Shown: positions 6,733-14,929, counted from the stretch's first letter. The stretch: DNA of 33,721 nt from an uncultured Clostridia bacterium (GCA_944389225.1 CALXLP010000015.1:1-33721); one strand, 5' to 3'. Notes: generated by a model from the letters alone, not told the origin. Numbers and translations are program-made.

Positions 6733-8365
6733 TTATGGATACTCCTTCATTCGTTTTTTCTGGATTTAATGCTGATCTTTCTACTCTTTCTGTTTCACTA
6801 ACCATACTTGTTGTACTTCCCCTTAAAGCATTTTCAGCTGCCTTTGCTGGAGTTATTTTTTTATCATGTGTAACTTCAGAATTAGCAATATTATCACTTT
6901 TATCCTGATTTCTATCAGTTAATAATTCACGAACACTTTCTGCTGCTTGCAATTGCTCACTTACAGTGTCACCTTGCATAAATTTTTGAATTGCTTCTTC
7001 TTGTTCATAAGATTCACATTTTGTATGTGTTTTATAAAAGTCGTCTATCAAATGAATTGTTTCAACAAATTTTTGATGAATTTCTGGTGTAATCTTTTTC
7101 CTATCTTGGTTATAATCTTCTAGTCTTTGCTCCATTTGTTTACTTGCCAATTCGTTATATTCATCTATAGCCTCTAACAATTTAGCTGTTCCTATATTTT
7201 TTACGATTTCTTGAGAATTCTTTGGTGTTATTCCTAATTGTGACTGAAAAAGGGCTTCATATTCTGGGAACTTTTGTCTTAAGAATTCAACAAACTCACT
7301 GTAGACTTGTTCAAAATCTTGATTTTTCTCATCATAATAATTAGAAAAGTGACCTCCGCCATCTATTTTTAATTCTCCTCCATGACTTTTATCAAAAAAC
7401 AGATTATTTTTTTCCCCTAACTCCTTAATACTACTATCTAGAATAGTACGAATTTCATCATCATAATAAGCATATTTTGTACTAACTTGAGAAGGCAATA
7501 CACCATTTTCTGTTAAAATCATATTAATAGCTACATCTATGTCACCTTTAACTCGGATCACTCTTCTTTGAGCCAACTGACTAGCAATTTTTTCATCACT
7601 CATAATTCTGTCATAGTCCTCATCTTTAATCAGATCAATAGCATCTGCTGAAATTGGTAAACTTTCGTGAGAAACATCAAGGTAAGCATCATGATATGAA
7701 ATAGAATACCCATATCCTGATTTTAAAAATGCATGAATATCATCTATAATCACATGCTCTCGATTAGTATCTACCCAATTATAATTTCCTGTAACTTCAA
7801 GTGGTGTATTAACAGTAAAATGCTTAGTAGAACGAAATCTTGATGGTAATAAAACATTTCCTAATGTTTTGTCTATTTTAGATAAACTTTGTGTTACTTG
7901 ATCACTTGGGATAGGAATATTCATTCCCATTGTTTCATTGTATGGATTAATACCATTTTGTTCTAATGCATATGCTTTTCTTATTTCACAAGATAAACTT
8001 GTTGCTACTTTTTCTAAATTCGTATTTTTAGATAATACTCTCCATTCCCAACCATCAGGGAAAAAGTCATCTTCTCTTATGAGCATAAATTTGTCAACTT
8101 TTCCGTTTTCTTTTGCTCTTTTTATCAAAATTTCTAAGTTATGTTTAAACTTTTCTATGTTTTCTCTTGAATTTGTATCCAAAACTTCTTCTGAAAAAGG
8201 AAGAAGTTCATCATCTGGTAATTCAATAGGTTGATATGCTTCAGACATATGTTGTAAATCTTTAATTTCTTTTACATCAGAATAATCTAGTGAAGTGTCT
8301 TCTTTCCCAGATTTTCCATTATATATTCCTTTTAAATTATGCTGTAATTTACTAAAAAATCCCAT
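6725..8365 (-). CDS. Large conserved protein of unknown function (operon gene 1)
   Basis: This 546-residue soluble protein has no signal peptide or TM segment. A central region (~150-370) holds the most structured motifs: PSRFRSTKHFTVNTPLEVTG, IDDIHAFLKSGYGYSISYHD, AYLDVSHESLPISADAIDLI, and a His-rich DKSHGGELKIDGGGHFSNYY. The C-terminal ~130 residues are charged, disordered and Ser/Thr-rich. The pattern of H, D and GGGHF residues could form a catalytic or nucleotide-binding site, but no known family is claimed. I chose the ATG at 8365 because GGAG lies 9 nt upstream; the ATG at 8380 has no ribosome-binding site. It is the first gene of the operon and overlaps the next by 8 nt. Confidence 0.75.
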   Translation of the reverse strand: MGFFSKLQHNLKGIYNGKSGKEDTSLDYSDVKEIKDLQHMSEAYQPIELPDDELLPFSEEVLDTNSRENIEKFKHNLEILIKRAKENGKVDKFMLIREDDFFPDGWEWRVLSKNTNLEKVATSLSCEIRKAYALEQNGINPYNETMGMNIPIPSDQVTQSLSKIDKTLGNVLLPSRFRSTKHFTVNTPLEVTGNYNWVDTNREHVIIDDIHAFLKSGYGYSISYHDAYLDVSHESLPISADAIDLIKDEDYDRIMSDEKIASQLAQRRVIRVKGDIDVAINMILTENGVLPSQVSTKYAYYDDEIRTILDSSIKELGEKNNLFFDKSHGGELKIDGGGHFSNYYDEKNQDFEQVYSEFVEFLRQKFPEYEALFQSQLGITPKNSQEIVKNIGTAKLLEAIDEYNELASKQMEQRLEDYNQDRKKITPEIHQKFVETIHLIDDFYKTHTKCESYEQEEAIQKFMQGDTVSEQLQAAESVRELLTDRNQDKSDNIANSEVTHDKKITPAKAAENALRGSTTSMVSETERVERSALNPEKTNEGVSIND

Positions 8366-8422
8366 TTCAATATTCTCCATATTTTTCTGTTATTTGTAAT
8401 GTATATTTATTTTCTCATACTT

Positions 8423-8452
8423 ATTTTACCATTATTACTATAATGATTTCAA
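8423..8452 (-). promoter_or_regulatory. Promoter of the four-gene operon
   Basis: On the minus strand TTGAAA (8447-8452), an 18-nt spacer and TAAAAT (8423-8428) lie about 60 nt before the first gene of the operon. With the terminator at 4281-4310, this delimits a self-contained transcription unit. Confidence 0.5.
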
Positions 8453-8509
8453 CTATAGTTTTTTATAATATTTAAATTTTATATAATTAACATTATTTAA
8501 ATAAGATAT

Positions 8510-8538
8510 GGAGGAAAGGTTTTTTAGGCCTTTCCTCC
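8510..8538 (-). terminator. Strong GC hairpin overlapping the end of the 164-aa gene
   Basis: A perfect 10-bp stem (GGAGGAAAGG at 8510-8519, CCTTTCCTCC at 8529-8538) overlaps the last codons and stop of the minus-strand gene ending at 8524. No T-run follows on the minus strand, while the plus strand continues T-rich. It may be a terminator or 3'-end stabiliser, but it is not a canonical intrinsic terminator in the direction needed. Confidence 0.5.
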
Positions 8539-9018
8539 TTTCTTTTGATTTTTTGCAAAAGCTAATGCATAAATCTTTTTTGCAGAGTTTACTATGCTCG
8601 TTAGCTCTGTTTCTCCTTCCATAATCTTTGCATCTTTCAGCAAGCCCGAGAGTTCTCTAACGATGCAGAGCTTAACTATATTAGCATTTCCGGAATATTT
8701 TCGTTTTAGAGTGTTAAGCTCTTTCTCTCCTAAGATATATGAGTATTTAGCTATTGTGTCATAGTTTATTTTTTTCTTTTTCGTCAACTCTTCAGCCACA
8801 CATCCGCTTACTTCATTTCTAAGTCTTTTGAAAAAGAGCTTTCTTTCCTCTGTATTCACAGAAAACCAAGCCTCCTGAATTTCTTCCGGAAACTCGACAA
8901 ATGTCCATGTATTTAGAGCTTCTTCATTCATCAGCCCTAATTCATAGACTAAGTCTGTACTCCGAAAAATTCCTTTTGCAAATTTTTTGATTCTTTCTTT
9001 TGTTACTACGTTTTTCAT
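8524..9018 (-). CDS. Orphan soluble protein with atypical base composition
   Basis: This is a 164-residue, charged, mostly helical protein (FFKRLRNEVSGCVAEEL, LGEKELNTLKRKYSGNANIV) with a basic KNQKKGGKA end. No family is recognised. ATG at 9018 is preferred to the ATG at 9036, because GGAG lies 8 nt before it. The gene is visibly richer in G and C, with more C-ending codons than its neighbours, which suggests recent acquisition. It has its own very good promoter, a palindrome between promoter and start, and a stem-loop at its end, so it is an independent single-gene unit between the accessory operon and the penicillin-binding protein. Confidence 0.7.
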   Translation of the reverse strand: MKNVVTKERIKKFAKGIFRSTDLVYELGLMNEEALNTWTFVEFPEEIQEAWFSVNTEERKLFFKRLRNEVSGCVAEELTKKKKINYDTIAKYSYILGEKELNTLKRKYSGNANIVKLCIVRELSGLLKDAKIMEGETELTSIVNSAKKIYALAFAKNQKKGGKA

Positions 9019-9041
9019 TATAACGTCTCCTCTCATTTTTT

Positions 9042-9055
9042 ACTGTATTTACAGT
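9042..9055. promoter_or_regulatory. Palindromic operator candidate
   Basis: ACTGTA-TT-TACAGT is a perfect 6+2+6 palindrome. It lies between the -10 box (9065-9070) and the ribosome-binding site of the 164-aa gene, just after the expected transcription start. This is a typical place for a dimeric repressor to block transcription. The repressor is unknown. Confidence 0.45.
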
Positions 9056-9064
9056 TCACCCTTT

Positions 9065-9093
9065 ATTATACCACAAATTAACATAAATTTCAA
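9065..9093 (-). promoter_or_regulatory. Sigma-A-type promoter of the 164-aa gene
   Basis: TTGAAA (9088-9093), exactly 17 nt, then TATAAT (9065-9070) on the minus strand. The -35 overlaps the edge of the terminator of the upstream penicillin-binding protein gene. Confidence 0.75.
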
Positions 9094-9121
9094 AAGAGAG
9101 AAACGATATATTTCTCTCTTT
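9093..9121 (-). terminator. Terminator of the penicillin-binding protein gene
   Basis: An 11-bp perfect stem (AAAGAGAGAAA at 9093-9103, TTTCTCTCTTT at 9111-9121) with a 7-nt loop starts 5 nt past the stop at 9127. The T residues of its second arm and the next T serve as a short T tract on the minus strand. Confidence 0.65.
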
Positions 9122-9126
9122 CAATA

Positions 9127-11670
9127 TTATTCAATTTCCTCACTATTTTCTACTACAGAAGTATTAGACGTAGGTGTACTTGTATTGGTACTTGGTGTTG
9201 TATTTGAAGTATTTGTTGAAGTATTTGTGCCTCCTGTACTATTTGTTGTATTGCTTGTAGTAGAATTTGTTGTACTTGTATTTGATGAAGTTGTATTATT
9301 TCTATTTGTATTTGTCGTGTTTGTTCTATTATCTGTTATTGTATTTGTTGTGCTATTTGTCGATGTGTTTGTTTCTGGAACTTCATTTTCCAAACTTGGA
9401 TCTAATGTTAAGTCTTCATTAAATACATTTTGATTTGTTTGTTCATTTTGATTATTATTTGTCGTAATTTTATTTCCAGAATGTTTTGTACAATTACCTG
9501 GTTTTGTTCCCCATAAGAAATATTCTTCATATGTATTTGTACAACCACTATTTGCAATACATCCAGAATCTGCACATATCGTTTCTGTTTGTATCCAACT
9601 AGGTTTTTCAAATGTTGCATTGGCTAATCCAGAATGAATGTTTCTCATAACATTTGCCCAGATGATTCCTGCTGGGTTTTGTCTGTTAAAGTAGATTGTT
9701 TCATTTTGGTCATATCCAAACCATGTTGCTGCTGTATAATATGGAGTAAATCCACATAACCATCTATCATAGTTTTCATCTGTTGTTCCTGTTTTGGCTG
9801 CTACATCCATTCCTGATATAGAACAATAGGTAGCTGTTCCATTTGCTCCTTTTACAGGTTGGGTTAATATTTCTTTTAAGATATAGGCTACTTGTTTTGA
9901 GAATACTCTATGTGATTCAGGTTTTGCTTCTACAATCGTTTTTCCTAATCGATTTGTTATTTCTGTATAAAAAGTCGGTTCTATATATACACCATCATTA
10001 GCAATTGTTGCATAAGCTGCAGCCATTTCTAGAGGTGTAATTCCTTTATCCAATCCTCCTAAAGCTAATGATAAGCTTTCATCTTTTTCTGTTAAAGTTG
10101 TAATTCCCATATCTTTTAAATAAGATATAGAAGTTTTTACACCTATTTCTTCCATCATTTCTACAAATGGAATATTTTGAGAAGATTCTACTGCTCTTCT
10201 AACAGTTATTTGTCCTAAATAATCATTATAATTTTCAGGAGCATAATTTCCCTTAAAAGTTGTTTTTACATCTGCATACATTGTTGCTGCTGTAAATTTT
10301 TTCTTGTCAATTCCAGGTGCTAATACAGCTAATGGCTTAATGGAAGAACCGGTTTGTCTTGTACTTTGTGTTGCTCTATTTAATCCTCTAGCTGTATCTT
10401 TTTCTCCTAAACCTCCAACACAAGCGACCACTTGACCTGTTTGATGATCAATAATGACCATTGCTGCTTGTGCTGGATCTCCCCCTTCTCTTGAAGCAAT
10501 ATTATATTGACGCTTATTAAACTCTGTTTCTGTTTCATCTTGAATGCTTGAGTCTTGAGTGCTGTTAATGGTTAATCCACCTAAATATAAATAGTTTGTA
10601 GCAAAATCTTCTGTTATATTTTTCTTATCTGCTATATCTTGAATGATTTCATTAATTAAAGCATCTGTATGATAAGAATAAATACCATCACTTGCTTCTA
10701 CTGTACCTTGTCTAAATCGTAATCCATTATTTACTTCTGACACAGCTGTATTATGTTCTTCTTCAGTAATGCATTCTAATTCTAGCATCTTATCTAATAC
10801 TGTTATTGTTCTATTTTTTATCTTTTCTGTATTATCTGTTTCATTATCAAATGGATTATATGAATTTGGTGAATGATTAATTCCTGCTAAAAAAGCACAT
10901 TCCGCAAGTGTCAAATTTTGGACATCTTTACTAAAATAATACTGACTACCAGCACCTACACCATATATATTTGGTCCCACATAAATGACATTTAAATACA
11001 TGTCTAATATTTCTTCTTTTGAAAAGTAACATTCTAACAAATATGCTTTCCACCATTCTTTTACTTTTCTAGAAATAGAACCACTATTATCTCCTGTTAA
11101 ATTTTTTACTAACTGTTGCGTAATAGTACTTCCTCCAAACGAAGAGTTTCCCATATGTATAACATAATTAATAATTGCTGAACCTGTTCTTTTAATATCT
11201 ACACCATGATGTTTATAATACCTTTCATCTTCAATAGACACATAAGCATTTTTTAAATTTTCAGGCATATCGTCATTCTCGATTTTTATTTTCTTTCTTT
11301 CACTACCAAGTTCTGCAATCACATTGCCATCAGAATCCACAACAACAGAATTTTCATTTGTAAACATATCTGTTGTTATCTGTTTCCAATTATATGCGGA
11401 AATTCCTAAAATAATAGCTAAGATAACAATGACAATAATAATAACTGTAATAATGATCCTCTTAATTTTCTTTTTCCTAATAGCTTTTTTATAATCAACA
11501 TCATTTTCTTCAATTCTATTTTTGCTGTGTTTACTTTTCTTACCTCTATGTCTGTTCCTTAATTTCTTTCTATTTTCTTCCTCTATGAATTTTTCTCGTT
11601 CTTCTTTTTCTTTTTGCATTTTTCTCATAGCTCTAGGAAGTTCTTCTTGTTTCTTTTTATGATTAAACAT
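9127..11670 (-). CDS. ponA: Class A penicillin-binding protein (transglycosylase/transpeptidase)
   Basis: This bifunctional peptidoglycan synthase polymerises lipid II and cross-links the strands outside the membrane. It has a long basic cytoplasmic N-terminus (1-70), a TM helix (71-93), and a GT51 transglycosylase domain with SIEDERYYKHHG (catalytic Glu about 147) and GGSTITQQLVKNL. The transpeptidase has SSIK (catalytic Ser 442), SQN (497-499) and KTGT (626-629). A Cys-containing segment (CADSGC, SGCTNTYEEY) precedes an Asn/Thr/Ser-rich tail of about 110 residues, likely a disordered linker in the wall. At 847 residues it is at the long end for the family because of the tail. ATG follows AAGGAAG by 7 nt. 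It is transcribed alone, divergent from the recombinase gene. PBP1A-type is sure; the exact gene name is less so. Confidence 0.95.
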   Translation of the reverse strand: MFNHKKKQEELPRAMRKMQKEKEEREKFIEEENRKKLRNRHRGKKSKHSKNRIEENDVDYKKAIRKKKIKRIIITVIIIVIVILAIILGISAYNWKQITTDMFTNENSVVVDSDGNVIAELGSERKKIKIENDDMPENLKNAYVSIEDERYYKHHGVDIKRTGSAIINYVIHMGNSSFGGSTITQQLVKNLTGDNSGSISRKVKEWWKAYLLECYFSKEEILDMYLNVIYVGPNIYGVGAGSQYYFSKDVQNLTLAECAFLAGINHSPNSYNPFDNETDNTEKIKNRTITVLDKMLELECITEEEHNTAVSEVNNGLRFRQGTVEASDGIYSYHTDALINEIIQDIADKKNITEDFATNYLYLGGLTINSTQDSSIQDETETEFNKRQYNIASREGGDPAQAAMVIIDHQTGQVVACVGGLGEKDTARGLNRATQSTRQTGSSIKPLAVLAPGIDKKKFTAATMYADVKTTFKGNYAPENYNDYLGQITVRRAVESSQNIPFVEMMEEIGVKTSISYLKDMGITTLTEKDESLSLALGGLDKGITPLEMAAAYATIANDGVYIEPTFYTEITNRLGKTIVEAKPESHRVFSKQVAYILKEILTQPVKGANGTATYCSISGMDVAAKTGTTDENYDRWLCGFTPYYTAATWFGYDQNETIYFNRQNPAGIIWANVMRNIHSGLANATFEKPSWIQTETICADSGCIANSGCTNTYEEYFLWGTKPGNCTKHSGNKITTNNNQNEQTNQNVFNEDLTLDPSLENEVPETNTSTNSTTNTITDNRTNTTNTNRNNTTSSNTSTTNSTTSNTTNSTGGTNTSTNTSNTTPSTNTSTPTSNTSVVENSEEIE

Positions 11671-11702
11671 ATATTCACTTCCTTTATTATGAATTCATTA
11701 AT

Positions 11703-11730
11703 AGTATATCACAATCACTAAAAAAATCAA
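11703..11730 (-). promoter_or_regulatory. Promoter candidate of the penicillin-binding protein gene
   Basis: TTGATT (11725-11730), 16 nt, TATACT (11703-11708) on the minus strand, about 30 nt before the start codon. Confidence 0.45.
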
Positions 11731-11870
11731 ATCATAAACATACGCCTGACAAAGTTCTGTATAAGTAATTATTTAAGCAAAAAACTTTGCGCAAAACTTT
11801 TCAATTTCTATTTCTTTTTTAAATGTATTGAGATATAATACTATATATACCAAAGGAGTGTGAAAAACAT

Positions 11871-12854
11871 ATGATAAAAAGAGAAGAAAATCCTGACTAT
11901 ATTAATTCTTTTTTAGATTATAGTGCCACGATTTTAAATAAATCCCCTAATAGTATCAAGGAATATAATTATGATTTAATGATGTTTTTTCGATTTATAA
12001 AAATCCATTTTCATATGACAGATGAAACCGATTTTTCAAAGATTGAAATTAAAGATATTTCGATTGATGTTGTTAAAAAAATCACTTTGGAAGATATTCA
12101 TGCATTTATTAGTTATATGGCAATAGAACTTAGAAGCAAAGCTGCTACAAGAGCTAGAAAGGTATCAACCATTAGAATCTTTTTTAAATATCTTTCTCAA
12201 AAAGCGAATTTAATAGAAGTCAATCCTGCTCAAAATTTAGAAACTCCAAAAGCAGATAAAAGACTTCCTAAATATTTAAATTTAGAAGAAAGCAAACGAT
12301 TATTAAATGTGACTGAAAATGAAGATAATCGTAATTATCAAAGAGATTATGCCATTATTACTTTATTTTTAAATTGTGGGCTTCGTTTATCTGAATTAGT
12401 TGGAATTGATATTAAAGATATTGATTTTAGTGAAGCAAAATTGAATGTTATTGGTAAAGGAAATAAAGAAAGAACCATTTATCTAAATCAAGCATGTTTA
12501 AGAGCAATTAGTGAATATTTACAAGTACGCCCTAAAGAAGGTGTTAAGGTGGATAAATTAAATTCTCATAAAGCCTTATTTTTAAGTGAACGTCGTGAAA
12601 GAATTAGTAAAAGAACTGTACAATATATTGTTAATAAAGAATTACAGGCTGCTGGACTAGATACCAATAAATATTCTGTACATAAATTGAGACATACGGC
12701 TGCTACATTAATGTATCAATATGGAAATGTCGATATTAGAGCTTTACAGGTACTTTTAGGACATGAAAGTATTTCTACTACTGAAATTTATACACATGTT
12801 GATAATTCTCAAGTAAGAAATGCAGTAGAAAGCAATCCTTTAGCAAATTTATAA
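11871..12854 (+). CDS. xerC/xerD: Tyrosine recombinase, XerC/XerD type
   Basis: This site-specific recombinase probably resolves chromosome dimers at dif. The N-terminal SAM-like DNA-binding domain covers ~10-110. The catalytic domain has all family residues: Arg172 (NCGLRLSELVG), Lys196 (GKGNKER), His271-x-x-Arg274 (HKLRHTAATL), His298 (LLGHESISTT) and nucleophile Tyr307 (EIYTHV). At 327 residues it is slightly longer than typical XerC/D (~300). The longer spacer is in the N-terminal domain. AAAGGAG lies 12 nt before the ATG, a little far, but no better start exists. It stands alone and divergent from the PBP gene with no element boundaries nearby, so a housekeeping role is more likely than an integrase of a mobile element. 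XerC and XerD cannot be told apart here. Confidence 0.9.
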   Translation: MIKREENPDYINSFLDYSATILNKSPNSIKEYNYDLMMFFRFIKIHFHMTDETDFSKIEIKDISIDVVKKITLEDIHAFISYMAIELRSKAATRARKVSTIRIFFKYLSQKANLIEVNPAQNLETPKADKRLPKYLNLEESKRLLNVTENEDNRNYQRDYAIITLFLNCGLRLSELVGIDIKDIDFSEAKLNVIGKGNKERTIYLNQACLRAISEYLQVRPKEGVKVDKLNSHKALFLSERRERISKRTVQYIVNKELQAAGLDTNKYSVHKLRHTAATLMYQYGNVDIRALQVLLGHESISTTEIYTHVDNSQVRNAVESNPLANL

Positions 12855-12885
12855 AATATATAATGGAAAATGATTTTAGGACAAA

Positions 12886-12900
12886 TCTCGCTTAGTGAGA
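12886..12900 (+). terminator. Weak terminator after the recombinase gene
   Basis: TCTCGC-TTA-GTGAGA forms a 6-bp stem with one G-U pair, followed by ACTTTTCT. It lies about 30 nt after the recombinase stop and within a 29-nt sequence that recurs at 19635-19663 in opposite orientation. Confidence 0.4.
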
Positions 12901-12916
12901 ACTTTTCTATACCACA

Positions 12917-12956
12917 AAAAAGCTTAGTGTATATCAAAATTATACATTAAGCTTTT
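12917..12956 (-). terminator. Terminator between convergent recombinase and nnrD operon
   Basis: Arms AAAAGCTTAGTGTATA and TATACATTAAGCTTTT pair over about 15 bp with one G-U pair. On the minus strand six T follow, so it chiefly ends the nnrD/small membrane protein transcript. It may also serve the recombinase gene from the other side. Confidence 0.75.
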
Positions 12957-13009
12957 AATCTCATATTTATCTGTTCAAAATATTTTTCTACTTTACTAAT
13001 ATTTCTTTT

Positions 13010-13243
13010 TCATTCTTCTGCTGATATAGCATTTTCATCAGTACTCATGTTTTCAGACTGTAAGGAATTATCATCAAGATTATCTTTATTATCTTTTTCA
13101 ATTAGTTGATTTTGTATTTCAATTAGCAAGTTCGTTGTATCAAAACAAAGATTTCTTAGTTGTATATAATAATATGTCATTACCCCTAATGCAATAACTA
13201 ACATGATGATGATTACTAAAAAAATTTTACTTAGTCTATTCAT
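13010..13243 (-). CDS. Small single-pass membrane protein
   Basis: This is a 77-residue protein. A strong TM helix spans residues 7-28 (FLVIIIMLVIALGVMTYYYI). It is followed by a short amphipathic helix and an acidic Asp/Glu/Asn/Ser-rich tail. Only three residues before the helix are polar or basic, which fits a bitopic protein. Its ATG overlaps the nnrD stop by 4 nt (ATGA), so it is translated together with nnrD. No family is recognised and a link to NADHX repair is only by position. Confidence 0.65.
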   Translation of the reverse strand: MNRLSKIFLVIIIMLVIALGVMTYYYIQLRNLCFDTTNLLIEIQNQLIEKDNKDNLDDNSLQSENMSTDENAISAEE

Positions 13244-14139
13244 ACCCCTTCCCCCTTTCTTATGTTTTTAATAGCTTCTGGAATCATTTCAATTGTATCA
13301 GAAGCTTTCATGCTAATATCCGTATATTTTTCTTGAGCCAATTCTCCTGCCATACCTGCTAAGTAACTACCTGCTGCAACTATCTTTGCATTTGCTTCAT
13401 GATAGCCTAACATACCAACTAAAACACCTGATAATACATCTCCACTACCTGCTGTTGCCATTCCTGGGCAACCTCTTTTTACTAAATATGTAGTTGTGCC
13501 ATCTGTAACAATGGTTGTACTTCCTTTTAATAATAAGATAACATGATATTTTTTTGCAAAGTTTTTCGCAATTTCAATTGAATCTTTCTTTATTTCTTCT
13601 ATTGGTATTTCTGACAATCGTTCAAATTCTTTTAAATGTGGTGTTAAAATCACTTTGCATTTTGTTTTTAGTAAAATATTTAAGTTCATTTGAGATAAGG
13701 TATTTAATCCATCTGCATCAATAACACAAGGAATTTCTTTTGTTTGCAATATATATTCTAAAATCTTTTCATTATCTCTACCTTTTCCCCATCCCATTCC
13801 AATGGCTACTGCTTTTAATTTATCTAATGCTTTATCAATTTCTTCTTTGTTAAATTTCATTTTTTGTTCTTCATCATTTTCTATTGGAAAAATAGTCTGT
13901 TCTAGTAAATATGGAGCAATACTCGTTTCTATGCTTTTGGGAACAATGACTCTTATCACACCACAACCTGCTCTTAATGCGGTTGAGCTCATATTAGCCA
14001 ACTTAACGGCTCCTGTATATTCCATACAACCTCCTATGATGCCTACATATCCATAAATTCCTTTATGAGTATCTTTTTCTCTTTCTTTAAAGATTTCTTT
14101 TAAATCTTCATTCGTTAATTCTAAACAATTTGTATCCAT
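13240..14139 (-). CDS. nnrD: ADP-dependent NAD(P)H-hydrate dehydratase
   Basis: This cytosolic metabolite-repair enzyme dehydrates damaged S-NAD(P)HX back to NAD(P)H using ADP. It is a YjeF C-terminal (ribokinase-like) domain of the usual ~280-300 residues. It shows GYVGIIGGCMEYTGAVKLA at the N-terminus, the CVIDADGLNTL core, LTPHLKEFERL, and the nucleotide/catalytic loop GMATAGSGDVLSGVL, where Asp is the catalytic base. The epimerase (YjeF N-terminal) domain found fused in many bacteria is absent. The ATG follows AAGG by about 5 nt. The small membrane protein gene overlaps its stop by 4 nt. The family assignment is secure from the motifs. Confidence 0.93.
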   Translation of the reverse strand: MDTNCLELTNEDLKEIFKEREKDTHKGIYGYVGIIGGCMEYTGAVKLANMSSTALRAGCGVIRVIVPKSIETSIAPYLLEQTIFPIENDEEQKMKFNKEEIDKALDKLKAVAIGMGWGKGRDNEKILEYILQTKEIPCVIDADGLNTLSQMNLNILLKTKCKVILTPHLKEFERLSEIPIEEIKKDSIEIAKNFAKKYHVILLLKGSTTIVTDGTTTYLVKRGCPGMATAGSGDVLSGVLVGMLGYHEANAKIVAAGSYLAGMAGELAQEKYTDISMKASDTIEMIPEAIKNIRKGEGV

Positions 14140-14231
14140 ATTTTCCTTCTTTTCTATATCAATATTTTAAAAAAAATAGTCAAAGCAATTTTTTCTATAT
14201 ATAGTTTTTCCTATACAACAAGGTTAGGCTT

Positions 14232-14606
14232 CTATAACATGAATGAAATAAATTTCCGTATCATAAAAATCAGTTCAATAAAAATGGCAACCTGTGCAAC
14301 TCCTGCTAAAGTTCCTGTTATAAATCTTCTTATATTGGTTGATTCTTTAATCTTCTTATATTGGATATACCAATCTAAAAACATGATGAAAAGAAATATA
14401 CAGGATATATAAATAGGAATTCGAAATTGAAAAATATATATTAAAATTCCTAATAACTGTCCTACTAATATTCCTGTACATCTACTACAAATTGGAAATT
14501 GCCAACCTTTTATTTTAAAGCTTCTATCTTCTCGTTGATGACAACCACATCGGTTTCCTAATCTCATGAAAAATGCCCACGTTTTTATTTTTGTACTCTT
14601 TTTCAT
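14232..14606 (-). CDS. DUF2085 membrane protein
   Basis: This 124-residue protein opens with a Cys/His cluster characteristic of DUF2085: NRCGCHQREDRSFKIKGWQF followed by PICSRCTGILVGQLLG. Three hydrophobic segments follow (~50-70, ~70-88, ~98-120). The Cys and His residues probably bind a metal at the membrane surface; the function of the family is unknown. The ATG at 14606 shares its A with the stop of the zinc-ribbon gene (TAATG). This is a better start than the TTG at 14624, which lies inside that gene. Tight coupling and the shared CxxC chemistry suggest the two proteins work together. Confidence 0.8.
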   Translation of the reverse strand: MKKSTKIKTWAFFMRLGNRCGCHQREDRSFKIKGWQFPICSRCTGILVGQLLGILIYIFQFRIPIYISCIFLFIMFLDWYIQYKKIKESTNIRRFITGTLAGVAQVAIFIELIFMIRKFISFML

Positions 14607-14812
14607 TAAAATCTTCTTCCACAATCATTACAAATATTGGTTGTTCTGGTTTCTGTTGTTGTATCTCCTGTATTACATAATCCACACAAAATTCCTGGCC
14701 ATCCAAATAATAAATAGCCACAACATGCATCTCCTCCATCAAATCCTTTTGTTTTGGTTTTTGTATCAACAATACTAGATATATTGGTACTTCCACAATT
14801 TGGACATCTCAT
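14606..14812 (-). CDS. Small double zinc-ribbon protein
   Basis: A 68-residue protein that starts MRCPNCGSTNISSIVDTKTK. It has an N-terminal CxxC, a central hydrophobic CCGYLLFGWPGILCGLC stretch, and a C-terminal CNDCGRRF, giving two CxxC knuckles that could form one zinc ribbon around a membrane-dipping hairpin. GGAGG lies 5-6 nt before the ATG. It is co-translated with the DUF2085 protein. Such ribbons are common at the head of small membrane proteins; no specific function is known. Confidence 0.8.
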   Translation of the reverse strand: MRCPNCGSTNISSIVDTKTKTKGFDGGDACCGYLLFGWPGILCGLCNTGDTTTETRTTNICNDCGRRF

Positions 14813-14854
14813 AAAATTCCTCCGATTTAATTATAGATTTTGCTACTTTATATC

Positions 14855-14883
14855 TATATATCATAAATTCAGGATTTTATCAA
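14855..14883 (-). promoter_or_regulatory. Promoter of the zinc-ribbon/DUF2085 pair
   Basis: TTGATA (14878-14883), 17 nt, TATATA (14855-14860) on the minus strand, about 40 nt before the ATG. Confidence 0.55.
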
Positions 14884-14929
14884 TTAATATTTTATTAAAG
14901 TTTTAATATACACTTAAAAGTAGTTATTA

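Noticed and set aside
9127..9433. Val/Phe-rich plus-strand frame opposite the PBP tail
   Set aside because: It is the antisense of the Asn/Thr/Ser-rich tail and lacks a ribosome-binding site and promoter.
11871..12854. Recombinase as integrase of a mobile element carrying the 1-9 kb island
   Set aside because: No attachment-site direct repeats or tRNA end were found. The protein looks like a housekeeping XerC/D, and core genes lie between it and the island.
14524..14796. Alternative minus-strand frame across the zinc-ribbon and DUF2085 genes
   Set aside because: The zinc-ribbon and DUF2085 frames have family motifs and coupled starts; this frame has none.
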